Part shown: one piece after another, positions 49,701-61,055 of the stretch
Position numbering within the stretch: position 1 is the stretch's first letter
Layout of the letters: the number at the start of each line of letters is the position of its first letter
Notes under the pieces: model-generated
The model's input: only the letters and a program-made list of their open reading frames with translations
Told to the model about the DNA's origin: nothing
Databases searched by the model: none
Made by a program: the position numbers and the translations under genes
NCBI GenBank assembly: GCA_946800325.1
Contig: OX326957.1
Coordinates: 52,881,798 to 52,945,797, forward strand
Length of the DNA: 64,000 bases
Source of the DNA: Luzula sylvatica
Lineage: Eukaryota; Streptophyta; Magnoliopsida; Poales; Juncaceae
Reading direction: 5' to 3'

Positions 49701-50131
49701 TGGAAAATAAAGGCCCCCGGAAAGGCTAAATTTTTCGCTTGGCTAGCGATAAACGATAGAATCCTCACCGCCGACAACCTCGCCAAAAGGAATTGGCCGA
49801 CCGTGCAAAATTGCCAAAATTGTGGGTCCGAAGGAGAATCGGCCTTCCACCTTTTGATTTCTTGTAGGTACGCCAAGCGAGTGTGGAGAGCTTTGGGACA
49901 CCCGATCCCCCGCAACCTTCCGCCCCAATCCTCCATTCTTCGAGTTTGGGAGAAAAGTCGGGCCGCCAAGTCCGGGGAGGAAAACAATAAACTCGACATT
50001 CAATTCATAGCCACCGTGTGGGAATTTGGAAGGAACGGAACGCTAGAGTTTTCTCATCTCTACGAACCACGGCCTCTGTTGCGGCGGCAAGGATAAGGCA
50101 AGAAGCTAACCAATGGCTTCGCTTTTGTTAG
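46789..50131 (+). pseudogene. LINE ORF2 (APE endonuclease, reverse transcriptase, zf-RVT), two frameshifts
   Basis: Starts MFCTNLNILSWNVRGLGL. Endonuclease motifs SWNVRGL, LQETKW, GDLNLI and TSDHSPI hold the catalytic Asn, Glu, Asp and His. RT (about residues 510-790): 'FRPISVINTIGKIVAKVLANR', 'KIDFNKAFDTISW', 'GVRQGDLLSP' and the catalytic YADD. The frame breaks in an A run at about 49120-49127 and goes on in the frame read from 49032 with 'CLSLGGRLVLAKSVLNAIP', then a reverse-transcriptase zinc-binding domain (WKIKAPGKAKFFAWLA, CQNCGSEGESAFHLLISC). A second shift near 50022 restores an IWKERNARVF tail ending at 50131. No RNase H domain. Probably inactive only through these two indels. Confidence 0.9.
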
Positions 50132-50274
50132 GATGACTCATTTGGTCGCTACCCGTGTGTAAGGGTGGCGAGACTTTTATTTTTTACATCGTTCATGTAA
50201 AATCTCAAACCAATGTATTAAACTCCGTGTGTAAGGGTGGCGAGACTATACGCTTCCTTAGTTCTAAAAAAAAA
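50132..50274 (+). other. LINE 3' UTR and poly(A)
   Basis: Contains a 22-bp direct repeat CGTGTGTAAGGGTGGCGAGACT at 50154-50175 and 50226-50247. The segment between ('tttacatcgttcatgtaaaatctcaaaccaatgtattaaact') matches the tail of the short retroposon at 13676-13720. Ends in about 11 A. Confidence 0.85.
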
Positions 50275-50287
50275 AATAACATGTACA

Positions 50288-51765
50288 TATAGATTGATAA
50301 TATTAACTTATTATTACTTATTATGTCAATAAATAATAATTATATGATTGGACAAGGTATAAGAAAATCGACTAATGTGTTATATGGATGTGCATTCTCA
50401 TGCATGTGCACGCCATCAATGAAAACGCGACAAGTGGCGGTTTGATTTTATTCAATTTTGATCGTATTTGTCGAATTTTATCTACATTTATGCACTACAA
50501 ATGCATGTCCCAAAAAAATATAAATCGGTATACAAAATTTATAAATTGGTATACAAAATATAAATACATTGACAAAAAAAAAAGAATCTTGGATACATGT
50601 ACGAAATGTACGAAATATCAGAGTTTTGATTTTTATGAAAACTTTCGTCATACGGATCATGAAAGTTGTATAAAACTTCAGGTTGATTGAATTTGTAAAA
50701 GTAACATTTTCGTCATGCGGATCATGAAATTTTCAAAAATAACACCAGGCTGATTAATTTCTATGAAAAAATATTATATTCATATAATAAGATATCTAAA
50801 ATTATTTTTTTAGTTACAAATATGTATTTTCAATATTTAACATAATTTTTAATAAAATATATTTTTTGTAATTATTTGATATAATATTTGTATTGAACAC
50901 TTTAGGAGTATGATATGGAGTGTAATTAGAAAAAAAGATTTGGTTAGGTGATTGCTTTTTGAGAAGCTGGATAATATGAATGTATATTTCAATAATTTCT
51001 TAAAATATTGTATATTTTTGTAATTATCGGTAAAAATCTGTATATTTCACGAGACATATTGCCAAAAAAATATTAGGGGAGAAATAACATCGACCATATT
51101 TACTCTCCCAACTATTTTAGGGTTTCAAGTTGAAACTTTCAACTAGAAATTGCCATGAAATCAAGCTAGTAAGGATGTAAATGACTTTGTATCCAAAAAA
51201 TATTTGTATTGGAATAAAAATATTTGTATCCGACCAAATTTTAAATACGGATATTTTTTTCATATACAAATACAGTAAATGATTTTGTATGCAGATACAT
51301 GATACGAATACAGATGATATATGAATTTTATCTGATTATCTGAATAGAATACATATTCGGATATCCGAATACACATACAGATATTAAATTCGGTTATTGG
51401 CACATTCGGATACTAATGTTATTAATGTTATTCATATATGTTATGTTATATACATAATATTTTGTTACTTTTTTAGTTATGTATTTTATTTTGTTTGTGT
51501 TTTCTGTTGTTTATATTAATGATACTTAAAAATCTTGAATAAAAAAATACTTATTATATTTAATTGTTGACATGATAATATTTTTTGTATTACAATATTT
51601 TCTTATAATTCTATGAAATATTATTTATAATAAAATTTAATATTCGCAATAAGATTTGTATTTTTTGTTGGATTTTTTTAGTAAACAAGTTAACAAGGAT
51701 ATAATAATTGTTCGAGTATTTATGAGTATTTGTAACTAATTGTATTTATATTCGATAATATCATA
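50288..51765. other. intergenic, AT-rich with dispersed repeats
   Basis: 51190-51420 is a stretch of repeated 'atacgaatac / ggatatccgaataca' phrases typical of degraded transposon DNA. No gene seen. Confidence 0.5.
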
Positions 51766-52234
51766 AGGGTGGCGCTATTGCAAGAGTCAACATGGCTAAA
51801 TTGAGAGCGATTTCAATTTTGTTTTATCAAATGACCGTTATACTCATGTTAATGATGAATTGATGATTGGTATTTCTTACACTTATCTATTAGTTTATCA
51901 ATTTTCATAAATCATGCAAATAAAAATCTTTCATATGTATAAAATATTTTTATTTTTAATTGTTTTCAATCATAAAAAAATAATCACATTGTAACATGTC
52001 ATATATATTTAGATATGAAAATTAATATGTATTGATTAGATTTGTTTTTTTTTTTACATAATATTAGGAAAAATATTTTTACATTATTCGTGAAAAATAT
52101 AAATAATAATATATAAGTATAATAAATATTACTCACCATAAATAGGATAAATAGGGATATAGTGGTCATTTGATTAAAATTTTTTGAAATAACTTTCAAT
52201 TTAGTCATGTTAGCTCTTGCAATAGCGTCATCCT
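51766..52234. mobile_element. MITE with about 50-bp terminal inverted repeats
   Basis: 469 bp. The left end AGGGTGGCGCTATTGCAAGAG and the reverse complement of the right end AGGATGACGCTATTGCAAGAG agree and the match continues, with gaps, for about 50 bp. ATCATA flanks both ends (51760-51765, 52235-52240). No coding capacity. The outermost bases AGGRTGRC are shared with the MITE at 10264. Confidence 0.8.
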
Positions 52235-52240
52235 ATCATA

Positions 52241-53687
52241 ATCGTATATGCTCCGTATATGCCCCCTAAAGCCACACGATTTGCTGTCCCTCACTTTGAG
52301 AAGAATTAAGTAACAAATAGGCAAACTTCAATTACTACTGTGCATTAATGGTCAAGTTTAGGCTCTTAAAAATCCACTTGTTCTTCAAGACTCAGACCTT
52401 GACATGGATGAATTAATTGTCAGTCAAAATTCTTCAAGTCTTGTATTTTGGATAGAAGCTAATAAACACATTTTCATCATTATCTTCTCTCCAGTTTTTT
52501 TTTTTTCAAAATAAGAAATTCATATTTTAATTTCAGCATATCTGTGATTGAGAGTAATAATGAGGAGCACTCTCAGTGTATCTCTGATCATTAATGGTGG
52601 AGATAAAACTAGTCAAAACTGGGCGGTTTTGCATGGCGGATTAAATACAAGTGGTGGTGCATGGTGCACACTGCAAGGAGCATGTTTTTTTTGGAGAGAG
52701 AGTTACTCTTTTGCAAATTATACTTGGAACCTTCTCATGCTCTCTATCTTTTACAGTTTTCATTTTTTGTCCATTTGCCTCAAATTGCATGGGGGCATCC
52801 CTGTTTCCCTTGTTTAGGACTACTATTTTTGTTTATCTATAAAAAAAATACTAAAATACATTTTATATTCAATTAAAAGAATATTTTTAATACCCATTGG
52901 ATATTGGATATGCTAAGATTTTATACAAAACAATGTGCTCTCCTTTTATTTATATACCCAGTTTGTACGCGGAGTGTAGGTACACGAGTAAAATATGTAC
53001 TTTGTTTAACATGTGCAAAATTATTGGCTAAAATGTACCGCAACACGTGAAAAAAAAATGCACACGCGCAACACGTTTTTTTACTGTATTTACAATAAAT
53101 ATAAAAGTTAAATGTACGGACATGCATATGCATGTACCAGATATTATATCACCGGTATAAATATTGTGTGGAATAATTCCCGAAAAATAGGTATCCCGCC
53201 TTATTGATAATTAACTTGATAAATATTTATTGTTTGCCGCGTGTCTAACACACGGTAGGATCACATATTTGGAAATAAACTGAACTATTTTTTTCGCTGA
53301 TTATTTTCTTTACGGTTAATCTAATTTGGATGTAAACCTAACAGTAAAAAATGCAAACTGGGTTTCTTTAGGAAATTTCACTAGGTTCCAACTCATAAAT
53401 TTATGTTTACTTCACTCTACAAATTTATGAACTTTATACAATATTTTTGGATCAAACCTGCAAAGAAATCAAAGCCAACAAAATTTGCCACGTCATGAAT
53501 TAGTAAAACTTTGTAAACTTTCTTTGTGAACAAACTCTTTCTTTTTTGCCTCGGTAGGTCAAATTTCGATTATTGTATATGTTTAAGGGAACAAAATAAA
53601 AGAAAATATACAAAAAAACAAAAAACAAAAAGAAATCTTAGATGGTACAAAACCGGGGTGTTTTATCTTTTTCCCTTCTTATTTATG
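52241..53687. other. intergenic and promoter region of the response-regulator gene
   Basis: No supported gene. Short open frames at 52548-52876 overlap in three frames and show no family-like sequence. Confidence 0.5.
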
Positions 53688-53694
53688 TATAAAA
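53688..53694 (+). promoter_or_regulatory. TATA box of the response-regulator gene
   Basis: TATAAAA, 106 bases before the start codon at 53800. Confidence 0.55.
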
Positions 53695-53799
53695 GGAGAT
53701 AGAAGTGTCACAAATATCCTGAGTGTTTAATTTTCATGTCAGAATAAGAACAACAGAGAAGCAATTGAATTTTGCTTGACCTCAAGTTTGTTTGCTCTA

Positions 53800-56700
53800 A
53801 TGGAGAACCGATCAAAACTTCTCAAAATCATGGTTGTAGATGACAACCAACCATGTTTGCAAATCATGTCCAAACTACTGACCAAATTCAATTATGAAGG
53901 TATATCAATTTTGCTCCTGAAAATACTTTTAAGATTCAAGTATTTTTGCTCGTTGGCTTCTTTTTGTGTTTCATCGGCCTTCTTCTTTAAAAAAGAAGTC
54001 TACAATTCTATTGTTTTGTTTCTAACACAAGATCTATCAAGCTTTTACATATAAAGAATACTCTTTAATCTAAAGAAGTTCCTTATTTGTTTTTATTTTT
54101 TTAAAAAGAGTTCCTTATTTTTGCTTCTCCAACGCGGGGCCTCTTTTCGCGCCAAAGTACAAATTTGAATTTGTTTTAATTAAATTTCAATTCTTTCTAA
54201 CAGTTTTTTATTGGCTTTTTTTTTTTTCCTTTTTTGATTTCGTTTTGTTTTTGTTTGCTTACTTATTTTTCAAGAATAGATCGATCTGTGGTTCTTTCTC
54301 ATTATAATTTTATGTGGTTCTTTATCATGCAATTGTCATGAGTTTCATTCTCTTCTCTTCTCTTTTCTTTTCTTTTCTTTTCTTTACCCATCAAATAGCT
54401 ACTGTACAAGCTATTTCAATTACTGTGAATATTTTTGTTTATTAATGACAAAAGAATACCATGGTAGCCCTAATTCAAAAAAATTATATTTTATGTATAC
54501 AAATTGACCGATTTCTTCCTTGAACAGTTGTACCGTTCGAGAGCGCAGGTGATGCCTTGTACGCTCTTCAAGATAGAAGCAAGCTGAAACGATTTGATCT
54601 GGCTTTGATCGAGCCACATGTCGGGTCCACGGGGTTTTCTAGTCGTCTAACCGGTTCCAGGTTGCTTGAGTACATTCAAAAGGAGAACGACATAGTCGTA
54701 TTTAGTAAGCTATTATTACACACACAAAAAAAGATCAGACTTATTCTCACTTAAATTTATCATGCAATTAATACTAAAAGTTTTCCTTGAACCGTACGTA
54801 GCGATGTGCGCGCACAAGGACAATGAGATTCCACATGAATCCAACAACTATGGAACATCCTTTCTCTTCACTAAGCCATTGACTGCTGAAAAGATCGACA
54901 TTATGAGGCGACAAGTTCTTCAAAAGAGGGCCATGGAAGTACCACAATTTCCAAATAATCTGGGCTGGTTTCCGAATGAAATGGTCAAAACAAGTACAAA
55001 TCCATCGAGCATGGACACGAATAATTCCATGGGTGCACAGGAAGCATATCCCCCGCAACAGTTCGAAAGAGTGAGTGATGCAGGATCTGAAAACCTAGAG
55101 GATGATGCTATGAAAGGAAAGAAGAGGATGCGTTGGGATTCCGAGATTCATGATAAATTCCTACTGGCCTTAGAATACCTTAAAGATGACAGTAAGAAAT
55201 ATTTTTTTCCTAATCAATCAGAGTTATACATATCAATTTATAATTAATCATTTCCTTTAATTGAATTTTGATTTAGGGATTACTCCAATAACCGTTCGGC
55301 GTGCCATGAACGTGGAAGGCATCACGACCAAGCAGGTCGCAAGCCACCTTCAGGTATTAATCTTCTTTCCTTCATAAAAATAAAATTTTATTACCTTGAT
55401 GAATCATGTTATTGTAGTCCTTATAATATGAATTAGTGTTTAATTAACTTTAACCATATATTTTAAAAGACAATTGACTGATTGTTCCAAAAAACAGATA
55501 TATCGACGTGGCCTCAAAGAAGGATCGAGCGACAAAAGGAGATGCCAAAGAGCAACTCCAAATCAAGTTTCTTCTCAGAATCATTCACATGTTCAAGCCC
55601 CCGGTGTGAACTTAACTGGAAATCATATTTCTTCGGGAAATACTTCATCCGTTCGAGCTCTCCATTTGAACTTAACAGCAAACACAATTTCCTCGGGAGA
55701 TCCTTCACATGTTCAAGCACCCAGTTTAAACCTAACTCCGAATAATATTTCAGCGGGAAATCCTTCACCCGTTCAAACACTCCATTTGAACTTAACCGCA
55801 AACAAGAATCGGTTGGAAAATCCTTCACCTGTTCAAGCACCAATTTTAAACTTGACCACAAATCAGATTTCCTTTAAAAATCCTTCACCCGTTCAACCAC
55901 TCGTACCTGCACAAGCACCATGTTCACGCCCGACTCCAAATCAAGTTTCCTTGGAAAATAATTCACCCGTTCAAGCATCCGGTTCGAGTTTGAACCCTAA
56001 TATTATTTCCATTGGAAATCCTTCACCCGTTCAGGCAACCGATTCAAACTCAAGCCCCAATCAGATATTCTTGGGAAATCCTTCGCCCGTTCAAGGATCT
56101 CGTTCTATCGTAACCCCAAATCAGATGTTTTTAGGAAATCCTCCACCCATTCAGGCACCCACTACAAACCTAACACCCAACCAAATTTCCTTTCGAAATC
56201 CTTCACCCGTTCAAGCAACCCGCTCAAGCTCAACACAAAATCAAATATCCTCGGGAAAACTTCCAGCCGTTCCTGCATCCACTACAAGCTTAACACCCAA
56301 CCAGATTCCATTGGGGAATCCTTCACCGATTCAAGCACCCGGTTCGAGCTCTTATTCATCAAAAAATAATCGTCCCCTCACAAAATTTCATGTGAACAAG
56401 TTACTTGCCCATAGAGGTCTTTCATGCCCTTCACTTGCAACATACAGCCCAACTAGTCCAATCACAAATGTTAACAAACCAGTTGACCCTTTCTTGAAAA
56501 TATTTCAACAAAACGGAGAATTGGTGAACTCCGGTTCGGCCTTACCGAACAACAGTACTGCGAGCACTGGCAAGGCTCCTCAAGTCAACTATAACCCGTT
56601 ACATAATTCTGGATTGCCGAACAACTCTAACGATGGCACGAAAATGCCAGCCAAAACTGATGGTGATCCATTATGGGGTTTAAAATGGAATTCAGTTAAT

Positions 56701-57136
56701 GAGAAAGAATTAGTGTTGGTCGATGATCAGACCTCTCTTAACGTTACCCCCAATGTTGGTTTAGCACGCGTGGAGAGTTCCGGTTCATCGAAGGAGAAGA
56801 ATATCGATGATGATTTGCCCAACAAAAATGGCAATGCTGAATTTGACGATTCAATGTTCGATGATATCGAAGGTAACTAAGCCACTCATTAGTTAAAATA
56901 ATATCAAAATTAATGAATTTGAATCTCTTGTAGAATTCCTCGCGGGCGAAAATCCGTTCAAGAACTGCCTCTTTCAAAAGCTCGAGAGTAACGGCGAAGG
57001 AAGCCGCTCTGGAAAGGAGCCGGAGGAGGCCAACGGTAACGAGAATGCTCCACCGGAGATGGCGGGACCTAAAGCCGGTTTAGATTTGGCAAAGTTAATG
57101 TCCGACGAGAACTTCATGGACTCGATGATAAATTGA
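53800..57136 (+). CDS. divergent type-B response regulator (receiver + GARP/MYB-like domain)
   Basis: Six exons, join(53800..53899, 54528..54704, 54802..55191, 55277..55353, 55498..56872, 56934..57136), all GT-AG and in phase, 773 residues. Receiver: residues 8-125, with 'KIMVVDDN' (D14, D15) and the conserved Lys in FTKPL (K117). The phosphoacceptor Asp is replaced by Glu (E62 in DLALIEPHVG) and the usual Ser of MSA is Cys. GARP DNA-binding domain: residues about 199-258, 'KKRMRWDSEIHDKFLLALEY' ... 'ITTKQVASHLQIYRRGLK'. Then a 13-unit, 20-residue Pro/Gln/Asn repeat (about 273-538) and an acidic C-terminus. Type-B regulators are nuclear transcription factors of cytokinin signalling. This one may be phosphorylation-independent (inferred). 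Divergent but not broken. Confidence 0.88.
55570..56367 (+). repeat. coding minisatellite, 13 units of about 60 bp
   Basis: In-frame tandem units in exon 5, each coding about S.GNPSPVQA...NLTPNQI. One unit is 78 bp. Units differ at many sites but keep NPSPVQ, so the array is old yet constrained or homogenised. Confidence 0.92.
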
Positions 57137-58930
57137 GATGTAGGTGCAATTACCCTTAATTTGGGATGCATGCCATGCTAGGGCCTTTTATCATTCTGTC
57201 TGCATGTGCATTGCTATGTTTAAGCATTCTGTTCTGTTATTTTTGTTTTTGGAAGAATTTAAGTAGTAGTCGTTATTTGTGTGTTTTATTTGGCAAAGAC
57301 AATCAATGAATGATAATGTTTGAAATATTTCTAATCTTCCTTAATTTAATGATCTCTGCCATGTACCAATTTGAGATGATATATGCTGATTTTCGATTAA
57401 TTTCATCGACTCGGGCTCATTTTTGCGCCGAGCTGTGCTTTGATCATAAAGTCATAAATCCTATCTAAATCATTTCTCTTTAAAAATATATTTCTGCTTT
57501 AATCAATTTCACTTTTAATCATACTAATCACTTTAACGATTACATGAATATTACGTGAATTACAATATTCAGTTTGCGGCTACCAATTCTTACTTTGTTG
57601 GTTTTGTATGGAATGTTATATTAACACGCTTCAATGATTAAGCAAAAGTTTTCTTTTTTGAATGATTACACAAAAGTTGGATAATTCAAGAAAAAAATTT
57701 GTGCACTCTAGTAGTCACATGTGGTCATCAATAAAAGAACGACACGTAAAGTATACATGAAGTGCTAAAAAAAAATGTGTTGTGTTTTCATTGATAACGA
57801 GCATATAAAATATATATCAATGGAGTGCATTAGTCGATATATATATTCAATTGAACATAATAACTAATAACTCGACTCGGCAATAAAATAAGATTTGCTA
57901 ATTATTATACTCTTCATTAATCATTAGTACATGCATGACACTATATTAGTATTTTATACTCTCCTATTTCACCAAACATAAATAAATAAGTACTTAGGTA
58001 CATATTAACCAGACATAAATAAATATTGATACCAGACTAGACTAAATATTGAAGAAAAAATACAACACCTGCAGAAGCAATTTACCGAAGTCTTGCGTAT
58101 CAAATATTTATGGAAAAAAAAATAGCATGGGTCTCACTCAATTTATACCTAAAAAATTATTTGGTGTTAGATTAGTGGATCGTATTTGTGACGGTATCAT
58201 TTTTTAATATTGAAGTATATATTGCACCTGATTTAAAAGGGAAAAATTCATTGGTATTTTTTAACGGATGAAATGACTATATGTAAAATAACATAATAAT
58301 TGAAATACTAAAAATATATCATATAAAATTGAGGAATAAAAAATATACCAACCCATTCTAAAATTAAATGGACTTAAATAAACTTAAGTACATCTAAAAC
58401 TAAATAACATAAAATGTATGATTTATTCATCGATATCCTGGCATACAATTATGTCTATAAATATGATTTATTTGCAAAACTTCAAAAAAAAAATGTATAT
58501 TAACTTGAGATAAATAATTTTGTTTTTCTTATATTAAATAAAGGAGTTATTATGGTGCAAGCTCGTCAAATTCTTAAAGATTATTGAATGAGTTCCATAA
58601 TAATTTCACTTTGTATGAGTACTCTAAACTGAAAGTGGCTCATTTGGCTAGCATCGATCCCTTAATTATTGGTACAAATATTTTATTTTTTTATTTTTTT
58701 ACATAAATTCCCTTAGGCTAATTATTGGTACAAAATGAAATGTCCCATAATGAAAGGGTGCGGCTATAACCATCATTACTTGCATAAACACCAAAATTTT
58801 CTTCACTAATATATTGTTAGTAAGTACGAGTTATACAATAAACTATGTAAAATAATAATTTGGTGGGTTCTCTAAATTATATGTTCTAATCATCACTCTC
58901 TAATCACTTAGCTCGTGGGAATACCAGTGC
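57137..58930. other. intergenic, AT-rich
   Basis: 3' flank of the response regulator and promoter region of the next gene. No coding or element signal recognised. Confidence 0.55.
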
Positions 58931-58939
58931 TATATATAA
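58931..58939 (+). promoter_or_regulatory. TATA box of the DUF1295 gene
   Basis: TATATATAA, 61 bases before the ATG at 58992. Confidence 0.6.
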
Positions 58940-58991
58940 ATCACAAGTATCTATCTTCCCTCAAATACAAAACACAAAGAAATTTCTCATC

Positions 58992-60181
58992 ATGGCAAAG
59001 CATAGCAACATAAAGAACATTGCAATAGCCATACTCACCCCTCTTCCTTCCATTCTCTTCTACCTCTCCTTTCTCCACTATTACAATGGCGACTCCTCGT
59101 CTCTTTCTGATTCCAAGATTTGGTCTTTTTGCCATGAGCACCCTTTGCTTCTTGCAAATATCCTTTTCTTCTTCAATGTCGATCTCCTCTTCTGGCTTCT
59201 TGGTCTCCTCCTATCCAACAATTGGGTATTTAAATAATTTGTTGAAATTTATAGTAGAATGAAATTTACTTAACTACTGATTCTTAGTGGAAAATTGACC
59301 TGCAATCTATCTTGTTTAAAATGGTTTTTTTTAATTTGTAGTTGATTGATTTGTACTGGACCGTGATTCCAGTGCTTCTGATCCATTATTATGCGAGCCA
59401 TCCAGCGAACAAATTCAATGCAATTAGATCAGTAATCACGATTCTGTTAACTTGGATTTGGAGTATAAGATTAACACACAATTACTTCAGGCGAGAGAAA
59501 TGGCAGTGGGGCGAGAGAGAGGATTGGAGGTTCAGTGATATGAGAAAGCAGTATGGCAAAACCTGGTGGTGGATTTCGTTCTTCGCAGTCTATCTCTCTC
59601 AACAGGTCAACTTTCTTTCGGCTTTATTTAGTTTTAGTATGCACACGAACTGTTTGTCAAAATGCCAACGCGAGTTTTTTTTTCTTAATTAGGTATTTCT
59701 AATTGGTATATGCCTGCCTATGTATGCAATCCACTCACAAGAGCTACCATTCACTATCTACGATTTAGCAGCAACAATAACATGTATTACCGGCATAACA
59801 ATCGCATATTTTGCCGATACCCAACTCCACGAATTCGTGACCAAAAATGAAATTGCAACAAAACTCAGCAAACCAGTAGTACCGAACCTCGAGACGGGTC
59901 TGTGGAGGTACTCCCGCCACCCCAATTATTTCGGAGAACAACTATTTTGGTGGGGTTTGTACTTATTCGCGTACAATTTGGGGTACGCGTGGATGTTTCT
60001 GGGTCCACTTGTGAATTCTTTGTGTTTAGGGTATGTAACTGTATTAGTCGAGAGACGCATGGTGGAGAAAGAGTACAGAGCCGAGGCTTACCGCCGGTAC
60101 CAGAAATGTACTTCTGTGTGGGTCCCATGGTTCAGAGGAAATAATCTGGTTGAAGAGACAAAGGAGAAGAAGAGTATCTAG
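58992..60181 (+). CDS. DUF1295 / steroid 5-alpha-reductase-like membrane protein
   Basis: Three exons, join(58992..59225, 59342..59605, 59693..60181), all phase 0, 328 residues. Several membrane segments: residues about 8-30, 50-77, 85-98, 108-122, 150-185 and 196-208, then the C-terminal pair near 250-275. 'LTHNYFRREKWQWGEREDWR' (about 124-143) and 'GLWRYSRHPNYFGEQLFWWG' (about 235-254) are hallmark motifs of DUF1295; RHPNYFGE resembles the cofactor-binding part of 3-oxo-5-alpha-steroid reductases and ICMT-like enzymes. Likely in the endoplasmic reticulum. The substrate is unknown in plants. Ends in a basic, Lys/Glu-rich tail. Length is normal for the family (about 300). Confidence 0.92.
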
Positions 60182-60419
60182 TTTTACAATTTAACTCTTT
60201 TCTTATTTATGTTATTATTTGGCATTTTCGCATTTGTAATGTAAATCCTCGTCCGAAATAATCATAATGAACTTGTTTCCAATAATTTATCAAATCAAGA
60301 CCTTACATAGTTCATACTTTCGACCAATGATAGAAAAAACATTAATTCCTCGCTCCAACTAAACGAATTAATAAATCACCTCAAAACTTAATGTTTGAGA
60401 AAGAAAGAAAAAAAAAATC

Positions 60420-60951
60420 TCAGTTGGTAGCCGCAGGTTCTTCCTTAACGGGCGTCTCCTCAGTCTTGGCTTCTTCCTTAACGGGGGCCTCCTCGGGCAC
60501 AGATTCTTCCTTAACGGGTATCTCCTCGATCTTGGATTCTTCCTTAACGGGTATCTCCTCGGTCTTAGGTTCTTCCTTAACGGGTACCTCCTCGACCTCA
60601 GATTCGTCCTTGTTCTGAGTCTCTTCATTTGCCTCAGTGTTGAGCACCTTGAGACTGGTGGCTAATTCCTCGACCACACTTGGAGTAGGCGGTTCCGCGG
60701 ACTCGGGTTTGGTTTCTTCGGGTTTTGTCTCTGAGATGTCCACCAATGGAACCTCGACCGTCTCCTCCGTTTTAGCCTGACATGTTCCAATTTTGTAACT
60801 TAAATTAATCATGACAAAGAAGATACGACGTAAACAATGAATGTACCTCGGTAGGAGCGGTGGCATCTTGGGAGACGGGATTGTCAGTAGAGGGGTCTTC
60901 GGTGGGGGTCAGGCCATTGGATTCGTTGGCTTTGCTGGCGCAGGCACCCAT
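60420..60951 (-). CDS. small acidic repeat protein with MGxC acylation motif
   Basis: Minus strand, two exons, complement(join(60420..60422-60776 as exon 2, 60847..60951 as exon 1)); that is exon 1 60951-60847 and exon 2 60776-60420, 153 residues, phase-0 intron. N-terminus MGACASKANESN: Gly2 would be myristoylated and Cys4 palmitoylated, so plasma-membrane attachment is likely. From residue about 100 there are four to five repeats of about 11 residues, (K)TEEIPVKEES, highly acidic and Glu/Pro/Lys-rich, probably disordered. No known domain. Convergent with the DUF1295 gene 240 bp away. Probable TATA box (TATAAATAT) on the minus strand at 61055-61047. Function unknown. Confidence 0.8.
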
Positions 60952-61046
60952 ACTTGCTTGATTTCAATGTCTCAAAGGGGGGTTATTATCGATCTTTTTT
61001 GTTGATTTGCGAAGAAGAATGATCTGTTTTTTGCTCCGCTTGAGAG

Positions 61047-61055
61047 ATATTTATA
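61047..61055 (-). promoter_or_regulatory. TATA box of the acidic repeat protein
   Basis: TATAAATAT on the minus strand, about 95 bases upstream of the ATG at 60951. Confidence 0.5.

Larger units (their letters stand above)
44385..50287 (+). mobile_element. full-length L1-like LINE with 13-bp target duplication
   Basis: The body is 44398-50274 (5.9 kb). It is flanked by perfect AATAACATGTACA (44385-44397 and 50275-50287) and ends in a short poly(A). GC-rich 5' UTR (44398-44752) with 'ggcgactgg' phrases, ORF1 with zinc knuckles, ORF2 with APE endonuclease and RT, then a 3' UTR. Not 5'-truncated. The intact duplication and only two visible single-base frameshifts suggest a young insertion. Confidence 0.94.

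Noticed and set aside
52548..52876. Three overlapping plus-strand open frames
   Set aside because: They overlap in different frames, have no splice or family support and sit in AT-rich intergenic DNA.
55514..55861. Minus-strand 115-codon open frame
   Set aside because: It is the antisense of the coding minisatellite of the response regulator.
60391..60628. Plus-strand Ser/Gly/Leu repeat frame and minus-strand Arg-rich frame
   Set aside because: They are other-frame readings of the repeat region of the acidic protein, whose start, splice phase and TATA box support the chosen minus-strand frame.
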